Of a DNA stretch of 64,000 nt, positions 29,212 through 38,348 are shown in pieces (the first letter of the stretch is position 1; every line of letters begins with the position of its first letter). The position numbers and the translations under genes are program-made. Where the stretch lies: contig CAZYER010000002.1 in the NCBI GenBank assembly GCA_964646525.1, forward strand, positions 1 through 64,000. The letters run 5' to 3'. Source of the stretch: GCA-002282575 sp964646525 (GTDB lineage Bacteria > Pseudomonadota > Gammaproteobacteria > Thiomicrospirales > Thiomicrospiraceae). The notes below the pieces were generated by a model. It was not told the DNA's origin and did no database searches. It worked only from the letters and a program-made list of their open reading frames with translations.

Positions 29212-29457
29212 ATGGGCAGTATTGCATTTGATAGTTTAGAATTTGTCGAAACGCTCACAAAAGCTGGTGTGCCTGAAGCTCAAGCGAAAGCAATCAACAG
29301 CCCCTTTAAGCAACTTACGGAAAGCAAAGACTTAGCAACTAAACAGGACTTAGCGGTATTAGAAGAGCGAATGCCCACCAATCTCTACAAAGCTATGCTG
29401 ATTCAGGTATTTGCCATCGCTGGTTTAATTATCGCCGTTATCAAGTTCATGAATTAG
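29212..29457 (+). CDS. DUF1640-like coiled-coil/TM microprotein
   Basis: 81 aa. MGSIAFDSLEFVETLTKAG is the family N terminus, the middle (LATKQDLAVLEERM) is a short coiled coil, and residues about 59-79 form a membrane helix (IQVFAIAGLIIAVIKF). AAAGGAAT precedes the ATG. The stop codon TAG uses the first base of the insertion sequence; without it the frame would end TAA at the same place, so the protein is unaltered. Its nearest relative is the convergent gene at 30974-31252. Confidence 0.8.
   Translation: MGSIAFDSLEFVETLTKAGVPEAQAKAINSPFKQLTESKDLATKQDLAVLEERMPTNLYKAMLIQVFAIAGLIIAVIKFMN
29451..29456. repeat. Target-site duplication, left copy
   Basis: GAATTA directly before the left inverted repeat; matched by GAATTA at 30939-30944 after the right end. 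Six-base perfect duplication supports simple transposition. Confidence 0.8.
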
Positions 29458-29471
29458 TCGCCCCTGAACAA
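29457..29471. repeat. IS left terminal inverted repeat
   Basis: GTCGCCCCTGAACAA, a perfect 15-base inverted match of 30924-30938. Defines the left edge of the element. Confidence 0.85.
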
Positions 29472-29505
29472 CACCACTTTTCCACATACTCAACTTTCAT
29501 GACTT

Positions 29506-30819
29506 TTAAGCACTGAAATTGGGTGTTGATGTGAAACATAACATCGTCAGAAAATAGTGCCAAAAATTCCTCAGGAAGTTGAGGATCAGGCGTAGATTGT
29601 GACCTGCTGCACAGAGTAAGGCAAACATGGCATCACCAAGTTGTCCTTTGAGGGTGCAACGATCCAGTCTGCCTTCTGTTTTCATGTGACCTATCGTTGG
29701 CTCAATAGCGCTTCGTCGTTTGAGTTTGCGTTTTAGACTTTTGGTCATATTGCGCTTTTTTCCGCTGATGTAAACGTCACAATCGGTAACTGAGTGACCT
29801 CGGTAGCCTTTATCGACAAACACGCGCTCTGTTTTAGTGTTGGTTAGAATTGCTTTTTGTTCGAGTGTTTCTGTGAGTGTATGACCATCATAAGGATTGC
29901 CTGGCATGGTGCGCACACCAATCACTAGCCCTTCTTTGTGGGTGGTGACGACACTGGCTTTGACACCAAATTCATAAGGGTTTCTGCTTTTGCCTTTACT
30001 AATGCATTCCACTTCGGGGGCTTGTAGGCTGTAGAGTTTGTTTTTATCTTTAGGTTTTTGGGTGATTAGGCGCTTTGCCATCTCAAGTTCATGTTTGAGG
30101 GTATCGGTTAGTTCACCTGCTTTGCGCTCTATGTCTCTGACTACCCGTCCTAACCAAGTACGTTGAGTTTTTAAGCTTTTTCTCATGCGTGCATATTGCT
30201 TGGCGTGGGCATAGCGTCCTGTTTAAATGGCTTGTCTTGGTGCCACTCGGTTGTAGTTCTGGCGCAGGTTAATGTCTTCTTTTTGAGCGAGTTTGACCAG
30301 GCGGTAACGTGATTTTTCTAGTAACTTAGAGTCGATGGGATGCGTAATGGCTTTTTCCATCACCGTGGTATCGACAATCACTTCTGTAAAGGATTGAGGT
30401 TTAACCAGATCAACACTCACCGCCGCTTCAATACTTTTAAGCAGCATTTCTTCCATGCCTGCTTCACCAACCCGTTTACGCCAGCGCACCAATGAACTGG
30501 GGTCAATCGGCAGTTGATGTTCAAAGTAAATGCGACCACAGAAGTGCTGATAATAGGGTGATTGTAAGAACATGGTCAGAACCGTTTCATCACTATGACC
30601 ATACATGTGTTGCAAGTAAAACAACCCAGCAATTAATCTTGGTGAAGTGGCTGGCCTTCCTGTGGTTGAGGTGAAAAAGGCTGACCACTCACGTTCAAAA
30701 TAACCCCAATCAACCACGCGCTCTAACAGCACCAATTCATGTTGCGGATTGATGATGTCGACTAACAGCGGACGAAACATGTCTCTATTACCGGGAATTT
30801 CGGGTGTTTTTGGCTTCAT
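29506..30819 (-). pseudogene. DDE transposase with one in-frame stop
   Basis: Would encode 437 aa. The N-terminal 198 residues (GRPATSPRLIAGLFYLQHM, LPIDPSSLVRWRKRVGEAG) match the DUF772-type domain of IS5/IS1182 transposases and contain the first Asp (VIVDTTVMEKA). A TAA at 30223-30225 ends that part. The rest (29506-30222) continues in the same frame with VFVDKGYRGH (second Asp) and AIEPTIGHMKTEGRLDR (Glu). A single nonsense change accounts for the break; all three catalytic residues are otherwise present. Mobility would need suppression or help in trans. Confidence 0.85.
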
Positions 30820-30923
30820 AGTGGACTGAGAATTTGCAAGAAATTAAATGCTATTATCGCATTTCTTGCAAATCTAAACCAGCTTAAAGCAGATAATTTA
30901 ATGATGAATCAGTGGGTTAAGGA

Positions 30924-30938
30924 TTGTTCAGGGGCGAC
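30924..30938. repeat. IS right terminal inverted repeat
   Basis: TTGTTCAGGGGCGAC, the exact reverse complement of 29457-29471. Confidence 0.85.
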
Positions 30939-30944
30939 GAATTA
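30939..30944. repeat. Target-site duplication, right copy
   Basis: GAATTA immediately after the right inverted repeat, matching 29451-29456. Confidence 0.8.
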
Positions 30945-30973
30945 ATCCCTGCGCGTTACTCAGTGCCATCCCC

Positions 30974-31252
30974 TCACCCCACAAACTTCACAACGGCAAT
31001 CACAAGCCCTGCGATAGCGAAAGTTTGCAGTAGCATCGCTCTAAGGAGTTCGCTTTTCAGCTCCGCCATTTCTTGACGGATTTTAGATTCTGATATGGAA
31101 ATATCTTGCTTGGTCGCAAGTTCTTTAGACTCGGTGATCTGTTTAAAGGCGTTGCCAATGGCTTTGGCTTCTGCCTTTGCTTGCGCTTCTGGTACGCCTG
31201 CCTTGGTTAGTGTTTCAACAAATTCTAAACTGTCAAAGGTAATGGTGCTCAT
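30974..31252 (-). CDS. DUF1640-like coiled-coil/TM microprotein
   Basis: 92 aa. Begins MSTITFDSLEFVETLTKAGVPEAQAKA, nearly the same as the convergent gene at 29212 but with an inserted AEAKA. A longer coiled coil (ITESKELATKQDISISESKIRQEMAELKSELL) is followed by a C-terminal membrane helix (LQTFAIAGLVIAVVKFVG). Points towards its paralogue across the insertion sequence. Function unknown. Confidence 0.8.
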   Translation of the reverse strand: MSTITFDSLEFVETLTKAGVPEAQAKAEAKAIGNAFKQITESKELATKQDISISESKIRQEMAELKSELLRAMLLQTFAIAGLVIAVVKFVG

Positions 31253-31327
31253 GGTGCGCCGACTCTAAATAGATTGCAATATCTATCATATTAAATGAGT
31301 CGGCAGTGAACATCAAGTTGTCATCAG

Positions 31328-31471
31328 TTAAGGTTTACTCCTTACAACGGCATCAACCGCAATTTTATGGCGTAAAGTATATTTCAGCTTTGCTTTTAAT
31401 TTTGGCGATAACTGCTCAACGTCTTTATGTGCTCAGCGTGTAAACCGAATTTGATAAATGACACACGCCAT
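31328..31471 (-). pseudogene. RelE/YoeB-like toxin remnant
   Basis: Frame begins ATG at 31471 (sharing a base with the antitoxin stop), reads MACVIYQIRFTR, meets TGA at codon 13 (31433-31435), then AHKDVEQLSPKLKAKLKYTL, and ends at TAA after 47 codons. The AHKDVEKL-PKLKAKL pattern is typical of RelE-superfamily toxins, which are about 85-95 aa. Truncated and interrupted, so very probably inactive. Confidence 0.65.
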
Positions 31472-31731
31472 TATTGAGCTTCACCAAAGACAACATCAAA
31501 CGATACTGTATCACCGCTATCAACTTCAGACACTGACAATTCAAATTGTGTCTTATAATTGGGTTGAGAAAGCAAATAGAGTGTTTCTTACAAACTCTCA
31601 TATTCATCAGCAGAAATAATCACCGATTTGCCTGCTTTATGTTGTATTTCAAATAACTCATGTTGCAAGGTTGATTGTTTCAGCAAGTCAAAAAAGGACT
31701 TTCGCGCGTCGGTAGCAGTCAGGCTAATCAT
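31471..31731 (-). pseudogene. Phd/YefM-like antitoxin remnant
   Basis: Starts MISLTATDARKSFFDLLKQS, the Phd/YefM N-terminal DNA-binding pattern, and reaches SVIISADEYESL, where TAA occurs at codon 48 (31588-31590) in place of the usual Gln or other residue. The same frame continues ETLYLLSQPNY...SFDVVFGEAQ to a TAA at 31471-31473, 86 codons in all, the normal antitoxin length. One nonsense change separates it from an intact gene. The 31253-31816 gap otherwise holds nothing supported. Confidence 0.7.
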
Positions 31732-31816
31732 TTTTTACCCTCTTTTATAGTTGTACTTAATAGTGTACCACAAACATACATACGGTGCTTTCAATCGCAA
31801 GAGAACAACGTCTTAA

Positions 31817-34540
31817 TCACACCTCACCAAACACCTTCTGCCAGATGACCATCACTTGCGCTCGATAAGCAGTGACTTGCTCAATGGGAACAGCTTCCAG
31901 CTTTTTCTCTGCTAAAGCATATTGATGCCCTAAATGACGATAAAAGCGATAAGCGTTCATTAACCCCGCTCCTGTGTCGGCATCCAACACGCCCACTTCC
32001 ACTAGCCCTTCAACTTGACGAATATTGTCACTGTAGCGCACCACATTCGGGAATTGATGCGCGTGCAACAACACCCAATACTGCACCAAAAATTCAATAT
32101 CAATCATGCCGCCAGCGCCTTGTTTAATATCCATACTCTCGGCAGTGGACTTATCCAAATGAGCACGCATTTTTAAGCGCATTGACAACACCGCCTCTTT
32201 CAGCGTCGCTTCATCACGCGCTTGCGTTAAGAAAGCCAAGCGTTCTTGCTCAAAATCACCCATCAGTGTCGCATTACCCGCAATGGCACGCGTGCGAATC
32301 AACGCCTGATGCTCCCATATCCACGCCTGCTCACGCTCGTAACGGAAAAAACTCGCCAACGTTGGCACCAAGGCGCCCGAAGCACCATGAGGTCGTAATT
32401 GCATATCGACCTCGTACGCAATACCCGACATCACATTCGTTGATAGCAGACTGGAAAGTTTTTGTCCCAAACGCGCCATCAGCACCGTATTATCTAAGGG
32501 ACGAACCCCATTCGTCATCGCTTGTGGATCTAAGGTAGAATCCGACAAATAGACCATATCCAAGTCCGATCCGTAACCCAACTCCAACCCACCCAGCTTA
32601 CCGAAACCGACCACAATCATTGGAATATCTTCGGAGCGCATTCCTGCAGGCAATCCGTGCTTAGCAACTAACACTTGCCAAGCCCGTTGCAAGGCTTGCT
32701 CAACGATGGTTTCCGCGATCCAAGTTAAATAATCGCTCACTTTCATTAATGGTAGTTTACCCATTAAATCAGAAGCGGCAACACGGAAGACTTGCGCGTG
32801 CTTAAAGCGACGCAACACTTCCATAAAGCGCTCTTCATCGTCCACATCCACACACTGATGCGCTAACTCTTCTTGTAATGCCGCTTTAGACAAGGGCGCA
32901 TACAACTGTCTCTCATCTAACAACTGATCTAATAACGCAGGTTGTTCCACCAAATAACGTGTTAGCCAAGGACTAGCTGCACACAACTGCACTAACTGAG
33001 CTCGCGCCGTCTGACTTTCGCGCAACAACACCAAGTAAGCACTACGATTCAGCACCGCTTGAATCACCGACAACACCCGCTTCAAAGCTTCACTATCAGG
33101 CGCATGAGCCGCTAACTCCGCCAGAATAAGCGGCACAACAGCAGTGAGTCGGTCACGCGCATCATTACTCAACACCGCCACTTTACGGCTTTGCGTTATA
33201 TCCGTTAACAGCGTGCGCCATTCTGCTTCGGCAGCAATGGGTTGCGGAAAAGGAGCCACTTCTGGTGCTTGCCATACTGACAACCACCCTGTCTGCTCAT
33301 CGACGGGTTCAACACCCAATACCGCCTCAAACTGTTGCGACACCCAACAACGATGTTGATTTAATCGCGTCATAAATGCATCGACAGTGTCAAACTGCAT
33401 GGATTCAGCTAAGAGTTGCAAACGCTCCGAATCAGTAGGCAACAAATGCGTTTGTTGATCGGCCCACATTTGCAATCGATTTTCCACGGCACGCAAAAAG
33501 AGATAAGCGGTTTTCAATCGCTCCATCTCATCAACCGCCAAATACTGACGCTCAGCTAAGGTTTGCAACATAGGTAATAACGAACGTCCTCGTAGTCGCG
33601 CATCTTGTCCACCATGCACCAACTGAAAGGCTTGCACAATAAATTCCACTTCCCGAATGCCGCCGTCACCTAGCTTAACGTCTCTATCCGCCCCTTTCTT
33701 CAGTACATCCAACGCAATCATCCGTTTCAAATCACGCAAAGAAGACAACATAGTGAAATCGACATAACGACGATAAATAAAGGGACGCATCATGCTTTCC
33801 AGCTCAGCAATATCTTCGGGCTTGCCCGTCATGGCACGCGCCTTAATCATGGCATAACGCTCCCAAGGACGACCATGCAACTGATAATACTGTTCAAAAG
33901 CATCAAAACTATGTACCAGCTGACCCGAACTGCCAAAAGGCCGGAGCATCATATCGACACGGAAAACAAAACCATCCGCCGTCGTATTGTTCAACAACTG
34001 ATTGACTTGCTGACCGACCTTGGTAAAAAACTCGTCGTTGCTGATGGACTTGGTCTCACTGTTGGTAAAGCCTTTTTCAGGAAAGACAAAAATCAAATCA
34101 ATGTCAGATGAATAATTCAGCTCACGACCGCCCAACTTGCCCATACCTAAAATAATCAGCGTTTGCGCAGAACCCGACAACTCTCCGATGGGTTCACCCC
34201 ATTTCGCCGTCTGTTGACGATAAGCCCAATCATAGGCCAAGCCAACCAACACATCACCCATCGCCGAGGCATCAGCTAAGGTTTCTTCAACACTGGCTAG
34301 GCCTGCTAAATCACGAACCGCCATACGCACCATTTGTTTGCGACGATACTGACGCAAGGCTTGCATCATCTGTTCATCGGTTTGCGCCCACGACAACGAA
34401 TGCCGTGCTTGTTCACGCATTTGGTCTAACGGTAAAGAGGCGCTATCCGCTTCACAAAGCAAATCAGGATAGCGTTCCAATTGTTGACGCACAAATAAAG
34501 AAAAACGGCTGGCAATGTCGATAGCAGATTGAAGCATCAT
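31817..34540 (-). CDS. glnE: Bifunctional glutamine synthetase adenylyltransferase/deadenylase
   Basis: Adds or removes AMP on glutamine synthetase in response to PII. 907 aa, about 40 shorter than E. coli. Two nucleotidyltransferase domains are present: GMGKLGGRELNYSSDIDLIF in the N-terminal half and GFGKLGGLELGYGSDLDMVY in the C-terminal half, each with GxG...D-x-D metal ligands. The DGGIREVEFIVQ and GAGGMIDIEFLVQ helical segments follow each. Diverges from ispA; no nitrogen gene adjoins. Confidence 0.94.
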   Translation of the reverse strand: MMLQSAIDIASRFSLFVRQQLERYPDLLCEADSASLPLDQMREQARHSLSWAQTDEQMMQALRQYRRKQMVRMAVRDLAGLASVEETLADASAMGDVLVGLAYDWAYRQQTAKWGEPIGELSGSAQTLIILGMGKLGGRELNYSSDIDLIFVFPEKGFTNSETKSISNDEFFTKVGQQVNQLLNNTTADGFVFRVDMMLRPFGSSGQLVHSFDAFEQYYQLHGRPWERYAMIKARAMTGKPEDIAELESMMRPFIYRRYVDFTMLSSLRDLKRMIALDVLKKGADRDVKLGDGGIREVEFIVQAFQLVHGGQDARLRGRSLLPMLQTLAERQYLAVDEMERLKTAYLFLRAVENRLQMWADQQTHLLPTDSERLQLLAESMQFDTVDAFMTRLNQHRCWVSQQFEAVLGVEPVDEQTGWLSVWQAPEVAPFPQPIAAEAEWRTLLTDITQSRKVAVLSNDARDRLTAVVPLILAELAAHAPDSEALKRVLSVIQAVLNRSAYLVLLRESQTARAQLVQLCAASPWLTRYLVEQPALLDQLLDERQLYAPLSKAALQEELAHQCVDVDDEERFMEVLRRFKHAQVFRVAASDLMGKLPLMKVSDYLTWIAETIVEQALQRAWQVLVAKHGLPAGMRSEDIPMIVVGFGKLGGLELGYGSDLDMVYLSDSTLDPQAMTNGVRPLDNTVLMARLGQKLSSLLSTNVMSGIAYEVDMQLRPHGASGALVPTLASFFRYEREQAWIWEHQALIRTRAIAGNATLMGDFEQERLAFLTQARDEATLKEAVLSMRLKMRAHLDKSTAESMDIKQGAGGMIDIEFLVQYWVLLHAHQFPNVVRYSDNIRQVEGLVEVGVLDADTGAGLMNAYRFYRHLGHQYALAEKKLEAVPIEQVTAYRAQVMVIWQKVFGEV

Positions 34541-34618
34541 AGAGGAAGTTTTCCACGTTGATTGATACGCTCATTGTGCATTGAGTTGGTCATTTAGGCA
34601 AGCAAGCCACTTATTCGC

Positions 34619-34624
34619 TATAAT
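34619..34624 (+). promoter_or_regulatory. -10 element upstream of ispA
   Basis: TATAAT 33 bases before the ispA ATG in the glnE-ispA divergent gap. No good -35 seen at 16-18 bases. Confidence 0.4.
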
Positions 34625-34656
34625 AAAACCAATAACAATCCAAAGAGGCTAGGGTT

Positions 34657-35538
34657 ATGCTCGAACGGTTACACAGCTTTCAACAACGCATCAATCAGGT
34701 ATTAGAAACCACGATTGCCGAACGACGCCATACCATGCCAGAACGGCTGTTTGACGCCATCAATTATAGTGTACTCGATGCGGGTAAACGCTTACGCCCT
34801 GCCCTCACCTATGCAGTCGGCGAAGCGCTAGGCACACCGCTAAGTTTGCTGGATGCACCAGCCGCAGCGGTTGAGTTGATTCATTGTTACTCACTCGTGC
34901 ATGATGATTTACCTGCCATGGACGATGATGATCTACGTCGCGGCAAGCCCACTACCCACATTGCTTTTGATGAAGCCACCGCTATTTTGGTGGGTGATGC
35001 GCTACAAGCCATGGCGTTTGATATCTTGTCACAAGCCAACGAATTAACCTGCGCTCAACGCTTAGAAATGATTCGCGTGTTATCAAGAGCCGCTGGTGCG
35101 AATGGGATGGTTGCCGGTCAAATGCGCGACATAATGGCAGAACAGACGCCTTTGACCATTGACGAATTACGCCGACTGCACCAACAAAAAACAGGCGCTT
35201 TGATTGAAACGGCGGTTAGCTTTGGCGGTCTTGCTTCCACTCAGGCGAATGAAGCTATTTTGCATGGTCTAGAACGATACGGCGCTCATTTAGGTTTGGC
35301 TTTCCAAATTCAAGATGATATTTTAGATGTTACCGAAACCAGCGTTCAACTTGGCAAACCTCAAGGATCGGACGAACGTAATGACAAAACGACTTTTGTC
35401 AGTTTATTGGGTTTGAACGATGCCAAAAATGAAGCGATCAAACATGTCAGCCTCGCTAAGAGCGTATTGCATGAATGTCAGTTACAATCCAGTCTACTCA
35501 CCGACTTGTGTGACTATATCGTCGAACGCACGCATTAA
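34657..35538 (+). CDS. ispA: Farnesyl diphosphate synthase (polyprenyl synthase)
   Basis: Condenses IPP with DMAPP and GPP. 293 aa. First Asp-rich motif LVHDDLPAMDDDDLRRGKPT, second motif FQIQDDILDVTE, and the DAGKRLRPAL and GQMRDIM segments are intact. The two residues between the Asp pairs (PA) match short-chain bacterial enzymes. The usual xseB and dxs neighbours are absent; queD follows after 38 bases. Confidence 0.92.
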   Translation: MLERLHSFQQRINQVLETTIAERRHTMPERLFDAINYSVLDAGKRLRPALTYAVGEALGTPLSLLDAPAAAVELIHCYSLVHDDLPAMDDDDLRRGKPTTHIAFDEATAILVGDALQAMAFDILSQANELTCAQRLEMIRVLSRAAGANGMVAGQMRDIMAEQTPLTIDELRRLHQQKTGALIETAVSFGGLASTQANEAILHGLERYGAHLGLAFQIQDDILDVTETSVQLGKPQGSDERNDKTTFVSLLGLNDAKNEAIKHVSLAKSVLHECQLQSSLLTDLCDYIVERTH

Positions 35539-35576
35539 TGGTAAAATAGCCATATTAATTAATTGGAAATTTGGCT

Positions 35577-35954
35577 ATGGCATTCACCCTGACAACTCAG
35601 CTCGAATTTGCTGCCGCCCATCGCTTACGTGGCTACGATGGTAATTGCGCGCGCCTGCACGGTCACAACTGGAAAGTCGAAATCAGTCTGACGGGATCGC
35701 AATTGAATGAGGTGGGCATGCTCATTGACTTCAAGGAAATTAAACGCACCGGTAAACAGATTTTAACTCAGCTGGATCATTACTACTTAAATGACATCCC
35801 TCCTTTTGATGCTGAGTTAAACCCAACGGCAGAAAATATCGCCTTTTATCTGTTTCAGCAGCTGGGCGAAGCGCTGAATAATGAACGCATTCGCGTCTCT
35901 GCCGTGACCGTATGGGAAAACGAGCGCAACAGCGCCACTTTTTCCAGTGACTAA
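35577..35954 (+). CDS. queD: 6-carboxytetrahydropterin synthase
   Basis: Second step of queuosine/7-deazapurine synthesis. 125 aa from ATG at 35577 with GGAAA upstream; a TTG two codons earlier is less likely. FAAAHRLRGYDGNCARLHGHNW supplies zinc-ligand His residues and the catalytic Cys; GMLIDF and LDHYYLND with ENIAF follow, and VWENERNSATF closes the pocket. Overlaps pilD by 8 bases. Confidence 0.93.
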   Translation: MAFTLTTQLEFAAAHRLRGYDGNCARLHGHNWKVEISLTGSQLNEVGMLIDFKEIKRTGKQILTQLDHYYLNDIPPFDAELNPTAENIAFYLFQQLGEALNNERIRVSAVTVWENERNSATFSSD

Positions 35955-36765
35955 TTTAGCAAGCTGGCCCATTGAGGTCACAATTTCTGGGTATGGCTTG
36001 CTGGGACTCATTCTCGGCAGCTTTTTATCCATGCTCAGCTACCGACTCATTCAACATCTAGACAGTGACACACCAGCGCTCATAAGAGCCTTAGTGCTAG
36101 ACCGCTCTCGTTGTCCACACTGCCAATCGGCTCTCTCCGTCAAACAGCTCATACCCTTATTCAGTTGGTGGCGTTATCATCGTGCGTCTCCCTGCTGTGG
36201 GCAGCCCATTTCATGGCGTTATCCCATCATAGAAATCGCTACCGCGATCATCACCGCCCTGACTGCCGCTCATTTTTTAACGTCCGATAGCAATGCGTTA
36301 CTTGGACTGAGTTTGCAAGGCTGGGCAACGCTCGTCTTGAGTTGGACACTGATTACCATCACCATCACTGATATGGAACACCAACTCATTCCCGACCGAC
36401 TGAGTTTGCCCTTACTCTGGTTAGGGCTCTTGCTGAATAGCAGTAACGATGGTTTAGTCGGCCTGAATGAAGCTGTCTGGGGCGCAGCATTAGGCTATGT
36501 CAGCCTGTGGTTATTGTTTCAAATCCATCGTGCTTTGACAGGCAAGGAAGGCATGGGTTATGGCGATTTTAAGCTAACCGCTGCGCTGGGTGCTTGGCTG
36601 GGCGCTTACGCACTCATACCCATTTTCATTATGGCGGGTCTGCTGGCGATTCTGGTCATGGGTAGTTTAATGCTGTGGAAAAGAAAAGAAAATCAGGCGT
36701 TCGCCTTTGGTCCTTGGTTGGCTATCGCAGGTTGGCTGGTGATGATGGGCTGGAGTCCCATCTAA
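35947..36765 (+). CDS. pilD: Type IV prepilin leader peptidase/methyltransferase
   Basis: Cleaves and N-methylates type IV prepilins and pseudopilins in the inner membrane. 272 aa with about seven to eight hydrophobic helices. Catalytic aspartates sit in ITDMEHQLIPDRL and GMGYGDFKLTAALGAWLG. The cytoplasmic zinc loop begins CPHC, but the second pair reads SPCC, where most PilD have CxxC. Usually found with pilB-pilC-coaE; here it follows queD with overlapping frames. Confidence 0.92.
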   Translation: MTNLASWPIEVTISGYGLLGLILGSFLSMLSYRLIQHLDSDTPALIRALVLDRSRCPHCQSALSVKQLIPLFSWWRYHRASPCCGQPISWRYPIIEIATAIITALTAAHFLTSDSNALLGLSLQGWATLVLSWTLITITITDMEHQLIPDRLSLPLLWLGLLLNSSNDGLVGLNEAVWGAALGYVSLWLLFQIHRALTGKEGMGYGDFKLTAALGAWLGAYALIPIFIMAGLLAILVMGSLMLWKRKENQAFAFGPWLAIAGWLVMMGWSPI

Positions 36766-36801
36766 CGCGAGAAAAGGTGTAAAAAACACACCCCTAAAAA
36801 A

Positions 36802-37158
36802 CTAGTCGAGGCGTTGCGCTTCTTTTTTGTCCGCATTGGGCGCTGCGACATACTGACCATCCATCAAACAAACTTCGACCATACGCAGCTCGTTCATACG
36901 ACGAAAACCCATCACATAATCAAATAAACTTGGATTGCTTTCTTGTAAGTAAGAATCAATAATTAAACTACGCTCACCTTCAAACACTTCGGGATGCAAA
37001 TAGTCAGAATAGACCAGACGGTGTTGTAATCCATATTCTGCATCTAAAGACGCGATACGATCAATCCAATCGGAAGGGCGAAACTTCTGACCCGCCTCAG
37101 TAATGCCTTGTATGACATATTTACAGTGTTTATTTCGTTGCATTGCCTGTTGAGCCAA
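36802..37158 (-). CDS. DUF3579-family protein
   Basis: 118 aa. The pattern YVIQGITEAGQKFRPSDWIDRIAS matches the DUF3579 family, best known in beta- and some gammaproteobacteria. A central LHPEVFEGERSLIID and VMGFRRMNELRMVEVC follow. No signal peptide or membrane helix. Function unknown; it stands alone between convergent pilD and thiL. Confidence 0.75.
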   Translation of the reverse strand: MAQQAMQRNKHCKYVIQGITEAGQKFRPSDWIDRIASLDAEYGLQHRLVYSDYLHPEVFEGERSLIIDSYLQESNPSLFDYVMGFRRMNELRMVEVCLMDGQYVAAPNADKKEAQRLD

Positions 37159-37226
37159 CTCAAAATTTTTTAAGATAATCTGATTATATCAGGACGGTTC
37201 TAAAAACCCAACGGGTCACCCTGTCG

Positions 37227-38228
37227 TCAGCTACTGCTATCCATCAGACTGGGGTCAGAAAAATGGTCAAAACCACGCTTTTTCGGCATTGCCAACAGCT
37301 TATCGGCATACCATAAACCAACACCCCCTTGCGTATCCGTAATCACGCCCACCTTAGTCAAAGGCAGGTTCAAGGCGATGGCAAGTTGTTCAATCGACTC
37401 CGCTTGCGCTGGGTCAGCGGTAAAAATCAGCTCATAGTCATCGCCACTGGTTAACGGCAAACAGGGATTACTCGTTTCATGCACCCACTGCAATACTGGC
37501 TCTGAAAAAGGAATCTTATTTATACTGCAGGTCGCGCCCAAGCGACCACTCGCTTTTAACAGATGCTCTAAATCGGCCAAAAAACCATCAGAAACATCCA
37601 CTGCTGCGCTGGCAAGACCACGGAGCGCCTGACCCAAAGCGACACGCGGCTGTGGACGGTGTAGTCTTTCAGCAACCTGTGCTAAGGGCTGCTCATGCCG
37701 ATAGAGCTGAGCTAGCGCCAGCCCAGCATCACCGATCGAACCCGACACCCAAATCTCATCACCCTGCCGAGCGCCAGCACGCTGAATGGCTTGCCCAGTG
37801 GGAATAACACCCATTAAAGTGACACTCACCGTTAAGCGATCGCTGCGTGTTGTGTCGCCACCTATCAGCGCTACGCCATATTCAGACGCCAGCGATTGCC
37901 AGCCTTGCATAAAACGCGCCAACCAAGCAGTGTCTGCCATAGCCTCTGGCAAAGACAAAGCGAGTAACGCCCAACGAGGTTCCGCGCCCATCGCGGCCAA
38001 ATCCGACAAATTAACTGCTAGTGACTTCCATGCCACATCTTCTGGCGCACAGCCAGCAAAGAAGTGATGATTCTCAACCAAGGTATCCAGCGCAACGACA
38101 ATCGAATGACCATCAGGTGCTTGTACCACCGCAGCATCATCACCAATACCCAAACACACATCATCACGCACGCCCGCACAAGGCGCAATTTGCTGATAAA
38201 TCAACTCAAACTCAGTAGCAATCGACAT
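37227..38228 (-). CDS. thiL: Thiamine-monophosphate kinase
   Basis: Phosphorylates thiamine monophosphate to the diphosphate. 333 aa. GIGDDAAVV, AVNLSDLAAMGAEPRWALLALSLP, LIGGDTTRSD and AAVDVSDGFLADLEHLL are the Mg/ATP and substrate motifs. Last gene of a run with nusB and the riboflavin genes, but 159 bases and a strong hairpin separate it from nusB. Confidence 0.94.
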   Translation of the reverse strand: MSIATEFELIYQQIAPCAGVRDDVCLGIGDDAAVVQAPDGHSIVVALDTLVENHHFFAGCAPEDVAWKSLAVNLSDLAAMGAEPRWALLALSLPEAMADTAWLARFMQGWQSLASEYGVALIGGDTTRSDRLTVSVTLMGVIPTGQAIQRAGARQGDEIWVSGSIGDAGLALAQLYRHEQPLAQVAERLHRPQPRVALGQALRGLASAAVDVSDGFLADLEHLLKASGRLGATCSINKIPFSEPVLQWVHETSNPCLPLTSGDDYELIFTADPAQAESIEQLAIALNLPLTKVGVITDTQGGVGLWYADKLLAMPKKRGFDHFSDPSLMDSSS

Positions 38229-38348
38229 GAAAGACTAAGGATAACCTCTAAAAATTCAATGGCTAGGAAGTCTGAAGGAAGGGGTGACTAAAAATAGCAG
38301 TGAGCACATTAATAAAACCCCGTCCTTCAGCTAAAAAATTACATTGGG

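Larger units (their letters stand above)
29457..30938 (-). mobile_element. Insertion sequence (IS5/IS1182-like) with intact ends
   Basis: 1482-bp element bounded by 15-base perfect inverted repeats and a 6-base GAATTA duplication. It carries one transposase frame on the minus strand, interrupted by one stop codon. It sits exactly at the stop codon of the DUF1640-like gene 29212-29457. Perfect ends and target repeats suggest a recent insertion. Family assigned from the transposase only. Confidence 0.85.

Noticed and set aside
31425..31607. 60-codon minus ORF in the 31 kb gap
   Set aside because: Out of frame with the antitoxin and toxin remnants that explain this stretch.
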